Assembly (NCBI GenBank): GCA_950097015.1
Contig: CATNEN010000024.1
Location: 4,326,501 to 4,390,500, forward strand
DNA from: Macrostomum hystrix
Lineage: Eukaryota > Platyhelminthes > Macrostomidae
Direction: 5' to 3'
DNA: 64,000 nucleotides
Part shown: piece after piece, positions 58,393-64,000 of the stretch
Position numbering within the stretch: position 1 is the first letter of the stretch
Layout of the letters: each line of letters opens with the position of its first letter
Made by a program: the position numbers and the translations under genes
Notes under the pieces: model-generated
Databases searched by the model: none
What the model saw: only the letters and a program-made list of their open reading frames with translations
What the model was told of the DNA's origin: nothing

Positions 58393-59413
58393 ATGGCCAT
58401 GCTGGCCTCCGATCAATCTGGCCTCGATGACGACGACGATCGTCGGCAAGATGGCTCCGACGCCACTTCATTGGCTGATCGCCGACGCCAGCTGCACCTG
58501 CAGTCGGAGCAGAAGCGCCGGGACAGCATCAAGCTGGGCTATGATAGGCTGAGCGAGCTGGTTGGGCAGGGCAGCGCAGCGCTCAGTAAGGCGACGATTC
58601 TGCAGAGATCGATTCGGCACATGGAGTCTCTGAATAGGCAGCGCGAGATTCAGCAAGCCGAGTTGGATTGCTTGAAGAAACAGGTACGCGGATTACTTTA
58701 GATCGAAGAGTCTTGGAAAATTTCCAAGAAAGTCTTGTGACAATGTGTTAAACTGTACATTTTCTAAAACGTTCTCTTAACTGTACATTCCTACAACTGC
58801 ACATTCTCTAAACTGTACATTCCTACAACTGCACATTCTCTAAACTGTACATTCCTACAACTGCACATTCGCTAAACTGTACATTCCTACAACTGCACAT
58901 TCGCTAAACTGTACATTCCTACAACTGCACATTCGCTAAACTGTACATTCCTACAACTGCACATCCCCTCGCAGACACGCATACAATTTTGTACATGTAC
59001 TCAGGTAAACACAAAGGTCTTATATATGCCTGACCTCCTCAAAATGATCTCATCGACTAATCACCTTAACTCCCCAGGTGATGGCCATGCAGGTAATTGA
59101 AGCCAGCTATCGTCAGCTGCTGGCCTCCGGCCGACTCGCCGAGTCGCTCTCGGCAGCCGAAGAATCCGGCGCGGCGCGCGTGCCCGACTCTGTGAAGCTT
59201 GACGTGTTCCGCGCCGTAATGGACGCCCTGTTTGAGTCCTTTGACTCGGCGACTGGATCCGCCATCAGCTTTGCCGACCTGTCAGCCAGGTGCGTGGCCT
59301 GGCTAGAGGAGGCGGGCAGGCCGCAGGTGATGCACCAGCTGTGCGAGCAGGTCCTGCAGCGGGTGCTCACTCAGAGGATGGGAACCAACTCAATCGTGGG
59401 CGGCTGCTACTGA
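58393..59413 (+). CDS. MLX: Mlx, Max-like bHLH-zipper transcription factor, two exons
   Basis: Mlx pairs with Mondo/ChREBP or Mad-type partners on E-boxes and links gene expression to nutrient state. Exons 58393-58683 and 59078-59413 join in phase 0 to 208 residues. Exon 1 has an acidic start (GLDDDDDRRQDG), then the basic region RRRQLHLQSEQKRRD with His, Glu and Arg at the E-box contact positions, helix 1 IKLGYDRLSELV, the short loop, helix 2 with LSKATILQRSIRHM, and the leucine zipper running into exon 2. The C-terminal part (about 140-208: VKLDVFRAVMDALFESF... CVAWLEE... LCEQVLQRVL) matches the dimerisation/cytoplasmic-retention domain of Mlx, which Max lacks. The loop is shorter than in vertebrate Mlx. 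An AG lies 10 bases before the ATG, so a 5' UTR intron or trans-splicing is likely. Confidence 0.94.
58750..58965. repeat. Minisatellite in Mlx intron 1 (32-bp unit)
   Basis: About six copies of tacaactgcacattcgctaa+actgtacattcc within the 394-bp intron. Confidence 0.93.
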
Positions 59414-59514
59414 GACTGCTCAAAATGACTACTTTTTGGATTTTTTATGCCTTTGACACTTTCTAAGAAACTTGCTTTCATTTTGAAGGTCTTGAGATTT
59501 TGATGAAAAGCTTA

Positions 59515-60710
59515 TCAACAAGTGGGTGAGATTTTGAGATATCGGCCTCGACTGGGTGAGATTTGAGATATCGGCCTCCACTGGGTGAGATTTTGAGATA
59601 CTTTCCTCCACTGGGTGAGATTTGAGATACTGGCCTCCACTGGGTGAGATTTTGAGATATCGGCCTCCACTGGGTGAGATTTGAGATATCGGCCTCCACT
59701 GGGTGAGATCTTGAGATACTTTCCTCCACTGGGTGAGATTTGAGATACTATCATCCAGTGGGTGAGATTTTGAGATACTGTCATCCAGTGGGTGAGATTT
59801 TGAGATACTGTCAGTCAGTGGGTGAGATTTTGAGATACTGTCATCCAGTGGGTGAGATTTTGAGATACTGTCAGTCAGTGGGTGAGATTTTGAGATACTG
59901 TCAGTCAGTGGGTGAGATTTTGAGATACTGTCATCCAGTGGGTGAGATTTTGAGATACTGTCAGTCAGTGGGTGAGATTTTGAGATACTGTCAGTCGGTG
60001 GGTGAGATTTTGAGATACTGTCATCCAGTGGGTGAGATTTTGAGATACTGTCATCCAGTGGGTGAGATTTTGAGATACTGTCAGTCAGTGGGTGAGATTT
60101 TGAGATACTGTCAGTCAGTGGGTGAGATTTTGAGATACTGTCATCCAGTGGGTGAGATTTTGAGATACTGTCATCCAGTGGGTGAGATTTTGAGATACTG
60201 TCAGTCAGTGGGTGAGATTTTGAGATACTGTCAGTCAGTGGGTGAGATTTTGAGATACTGTCATCCAGTGGGTGAGATTTTGAGATACTGTCATCCAGTG
60301 GGTGAGATTTTGAGATACTGTCATCCAGTGGGTGAGATTTTGAGATACTGTCAGTCAGTGGGTGAGATTTTGAGATACTGTCAGTCAGTGGGTGAGATTT
60401 TGAGATACTGTCATCCAGTGGGTGAGATTTTGAGATACTGTCAGTCAGTGGGTGAGATTTTGAGATACTGTCAGTCAGTGGGTGAGATTTTGAGATACTG
60501 TCATCCAGTGGGTGAGATTTTGAGATACTGTCATCCAGTGGGTGAGATTTTGAGATACTGTCATCCAGTGGGTGAGATTTTGAGATATTGTCATCCAGTG
60601 GGTGAGATTTTGAGATATTGTCATCCAGTGGGTGAGATTTTGAGATACTGTCATCCAGTGGGTTAGATTTTGAGATACTGTCCTCCACTGGGTGAGATTT
60701 TGAGATAAAA
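59515..60710. repeat. 1.2-kb minisatellite downstream of Mlx (30-bp unit)
   Basis: About 39 copies of ggtgagattttgagatactg+tcatccagtg, with 'tcatcc' and 'tcagtc' variants alternating in blocks, and an older left edge with ggcctcc/ttcctcc variants. The 30-bp period keeps both strands open (308 and 480 codons); neither frame looks like a gene. Confidence 0.95.
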
Positions 60711-61524
60711 TTACCTTGAAAATATTTTTTTGTTTTTTTACAGTACCAATTTACAGATAATATGTTTATTGCGCTCCCAATACTCTTTTTTAACAGGCAC
60801 TCGCGACTGTAAGCACTAACCTGAACTTTCATTGCGCACTTTTTGCTGTTATTGTTGACTGTATTAGCCAAAACTTTTCTCTGTGATTTTGCGAGGTCAT
60901 TCTACTGTGTAAGAAGTTCATTTTGCAGATTTTAAGCATTAAGCATGTAAAGGAAAAGTGTAGATAGCTATAAGATTAGTGTCTTATGTAATTATCCTAG
61001 ATTTAAACCTTAGAGCTGGCAAAGTTTTTTGCACCATCCACCACAGTCAGCCAATTCAGAATCCCAGTTTTGCCTTCTTACACCGTTTCAATACATAAAA
61101 AAGCAAGCTTTACTCTTGTTTTAAATTGTGGCTTAATTGCCTTTTTGTTGACTAATGCGCTACGTACATTAGCAATGTGCTGACTTCCATGTACATTCTC
61201 TATATTCTTCTGCAAGGTAACTGCACCTTGCATTTCTGCATCCGTGAGTTCTAATTGCTAGTTTAACAATATAAGCTAAATTCTAGCGAATAGCGAATGT
61301 TTTCTTTTAACCTATTTTATTTTCCACTGTACAGAATGCAGCTGAAAAAAGGGCCAAATGTTTTTATATTTATTAGAATTCAGATACATTAAGGTGTACA
61401 TGCTGGCACAAATGAATCGTTCTCTGATTCTTGAGAAAATCAGTTTCAATAGTTTTATCTTTATTTTTGTTTTTTTCAAGTTGCAAAAATGCAACCATCC
61501 TACTATGAGTAGACTTGGGAGTAA
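60711..61524. other. Intergenic, no gene seen
   Basis: AT-rich sequence downstream of the 30-bp array. No exon or RNA gene is supported. Confidence 0.5.
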
Positions 61525-61770
61525 AGTGGCGGAGCGGTAGCGCGCGTTCGAGTCTCGAGTACATGTCCCTGAGCTCGAATCCGCGGCGAGGCCCTATCAA
61601 TTTTGGAGGCGCAGCCGCGGTGAGAAGGCTGATAATAATAATAATAGTATTGTAGGAGTGCTGCGGACAATGGCACATCATTTTGACAATGACACTAGAC
61701 CCCCAGCCAGCAAGGAGGCAATTCTGCCCATTTCGCTGACTCCTGAGCACATACGCACGCACACAGATGC
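61525..61770. mobile_element. Two truncated family 1 SINEs, tail to tail
   Basis: A plus-strand head (agtggcggagcggtagcgcg, B box gagctcgaatcc) runs to gcgcagccgcggtgagaagg at about 61628. After (ATA)n at 61632-61650 the sequence turns into the reversed 3' end and body (gtaggagtgctgcggacaat ... tcgctgactcctgagcac) of an opposite-strand copy ending about 61770. Each copy lacks the half the other has. Confidence 0.8.
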
Positions 61771-62968
61771 CATATACATTATTTTTCGGGCTCTTGATGA
61801 AATGTCTATGGTCAAGACACCTCGTTCGTCGCACATGAAGTTTCAGCAAAAATGTCTATGGTACAACTAACCATTTGAAATACCCCCGTGGTCCCCAGGG
61901 GAAAAATGGCGTGTTCTACTCTCTACTTTCTATCATAGCCTACTTTCTACTTTTAAGTGCATAAATGGCAAATTGGGTTTAGACCATAGAACATACTATG
62001 ATACTTTACAGCAAAAGAAGACCAATATGTTTTCGAAAATGTGTCAGCGAGTTGCTTCTAGTCACGTGACTGTGTGTGACATCGAGTTAAACAATGTCAG
62101 TTGTCCAATTCATGTCATTACAAAGTTACATTTGACTCCAACGTACATGTGGCTACAATGAATATCAATTGAACTTAGTGCAAGCCAGTAAACTAGTGCT
62201 AGCCAGTTTTTTGCTTCGCTTCACTTCACACACCCACATTCCGCCCAGTGACTGTTTATTTCACCTTCGCAGTTTCTCTCTCCCTTCTCCCCCGCCTAGC
62301 TAAACTTTTTCGCGCGTTGACGCATTTCGCTAGTCTAAAAATAGACTAGAAAATCCAAAGCTAGGCAGTTCTAGGTTTCACACCTTACCCTCACATAATG
62401 CCCTTTAGTTCTTATCTCCCGATTACTTATAGGCTCATTTTGTTCGAAAATAAAAAACATGAATTATTTAGAACTATCTAAGTGCGCGATGCACTTATTT
62501 TATCTCGTTTTTGTTATAATTAATGCAAAATGGAATCTACTTTATTTCCAACGCACCCTCTGACATGAAATCTACATTACATTTCGACATGCTTTTGGAA
62601 AATGGAAAGAAAATGCATCGCAATACAATAATAGCACGACTCACCACTATTTTTAGCTCAGTTAATACTTTTGATACATTGTAGTAAGCACTCTGGGTGT
62701 ACTTCGGTTAGTTTGCAGTTAACATCTTAGCATGGCATGGCTTTCGGAGCTTCGGACAAAATGACTAAAAATACAACAATGAGACAGAAAAATAACAATA
62801 GCAAATCTGTGGAATAGAATAGAATTACTACGCGATACATGATTTCGACATTCGAGTCTATAAGTCATGAGTGGCGTACGCAGTAACGCTTGATCTATGC
62901 ACTTCCATAGCTTCCTTATGGATGCTAGCTATAGAAGACCATGGATTGAGTAATATACGGACTCCAAC
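61771..62968. other. Intergenic, no gene seen
   Basis: No coding signal. The segment ttgaaatacccccgtggtccccagggg at 61875-61901 in content resembles, inverted, a segment at about 5895-5930, so a dispersed repeat fragment is present. Confidence 0.45.
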
Positions 62969-64000
62969 AGGTCTAAGCAACCGTGTCTAACAGGTCTAAG
63001 CAACCGTGTCTAACAGGTCTAAGCAACCGTGTCTAACAGGTCTAAGCAACCGTGTCTAAAAGGTCTAAGCAACCGTGTCTAACAGGTCTAAGCAACCGTG
63101 TCTAACAAGTCTAAGCAACCGTGTCTAACAGGTCTAAGCAACCGTGTCTAACAGGTCTAAGCAACCGTGTCTAACAAGTCTAAGCAACCGTGTCTAACAG
63201 GTCTAAGCAACCGTGTCTAACAGGTCTAAGCAACCGTGTCTAAAAGGTCTAAGCAACCGTGTCTAACAGGTCTAAGCAACCGTGTCTAACAGGTCTAAGC
63301 AACCGTGTCTAAAAGGTCTAAGCAACAGTGTCTAACAGGTCTAAGCAACCGTGTGTAACAGATCTAAGCAACCGTGTCTAACAGGTCTAAGCAACCGTGT
63401 CTAACAGGTCTAAGCAACCGTGTCTAACAGGTCTAAGCAACCGTGTCTAACAGGTCTAAGCAACCGTGTCTAACAGGTCTAAGCAACCGTGTCTAACAGG
63501 TCTAAGCAACCGTGTCTAAAAGGTCTAAGCGATAGTGTCTAACAGGTCTAAGCAACCCTGTCTAACAGGTCTAAGCAACCGTGTCTAACAGGTCTAAGCA
63601 ACCGTGTCTAACAGGTCTAAGCAACCGTGTCTAACAGGTCTAAGCAACCGTGTCTAACAGGTCTAAGCAACCGTGTCTAACAGGTCCAAGCAACCGTGTC
63701 TAACAGGTCTAAGCGATGGTGTCTAACAGGTCTAAGCAACCGTGTCTAAAAGGTCTAAGCGATAGTGTCTAACAGGTCTAAGCAACCCTGTCTAACAGGT
63801 CTAAGCAACCGTGTCTAACAGGTCTAAGCAACCGTGTCTAACAGGTCTAAGCAACCGTGTCTAACAGGTCTAAGCAACCGTGTCTAACAGGTCTAAGCAA
63901 CCGTGTCTAACAGGTCTAAGCAACCGTGTCTAACAGGTCCAAGCAACCGTGTCTAACAGGTCTAAGCGATGGTGTCTAACAGGTCTAAGCAACCGTGTCT
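62969..64000. repeat. Minisatellite running off the window (23-bp unit)
   Basis: About 45 copies of aggtctaagcaaccgtgtct+aac from 62969 to the end. Point variants (aaaagg, gcgatagtg, ggtccaag, aaccctg) recur in the same order at about 63505-63720 and 63745-63970, so a block of roughly 230 bp was duplicated recently. Confidence 0.95.

Noticed and set aside
59429..60871. 480-codon minus-strand frame and 308-codon plus-strand frame over the same region
   Set aside because: Both are produced by the 30-bp repeat, whose length is a multiple of three; the sequence is a pure decapeptide repeat with no start context or flanking domain.

Overview
This is a window from a compact-gene, repeat-rich animal nuclear genome. 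Every recognisable protein is a metazoan-type gene with short exons and GT-AG (occasionally GC-AG) introns, and there are no operons or bacterial signals. Several start codons sit 2-28 bases after a good 3' splice acceptor. Together with the density of minisatellites and tRNA-derived SINEs, this fits a free-living flatworm that uses spliced-leader trans-splicing; Macrostomum is my best guess, from general knowledge and not from a search.

Layout. 1-9 kb: AT-rich sequence with transposon remains: a 225-bp hAT-type MITE, a 5'-truncated Helitron helicase, and a second hAT element with a minisatellite core, inserted inside a tRNA-derived SINE. 9.0-9.6 kb: a single-exon Rho/Rac GTPase (-). 11.3-22.2 kb: a ten-exon neutral ceramidase (+, 729 aa deduced). 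Two antisense genes lie inside its introns: an unrecognised 301-aa protein in intron 2 and a two-exon SABATH-type carboxyl methyltransferase in intron 5. 22.3-27 kb: SINEs and two large minisatellites. 27.3-31.3 kb: a four-exon TTLL5-like tubulin polyglutamylase (-). 33.4-39.2 kb: a seven-exon SLC43-family transporter (+). 40.1-49.4 kb: a fourteen-exon membrane-anchored ADAM metalloprotease (+, 1054 aa deduced) whose cytoplasmic tail contains an in-frame hexapeptide minisatellite. 50-51 kb: a decayed Tc1/IS630-type transposase (-). 51.7-55.1 kb: Rab11 (+). 58.4-59.4 kb: Mlx, a bHLH-zipper factor (+). 59.5-64 kb: minisatellites and a tail-to-tail SINE pair.

The genes do not form one pathway. 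They are ordinary eukaryotic genes for lipid hydrolysis, membrane traffic, tubulin modification, transport, shedding and transcription, embedded in repeats. The most notable biology is genomic. Intron 4 of the ceramidase gene looks like an intron created by a SINE: the SINE fills the intron, and its 13-base target-site duplication supplies both splice sites. Other introns consist almost entirely of minisatellites that start at or within a few bases of the 5' splice site. Two introns use GC donors, one of them hosting the plant-like methyltransferase gene. Exon joins were deduced by hand from reading frame, splice consensus and remembered family alignments; no transcript data were available.
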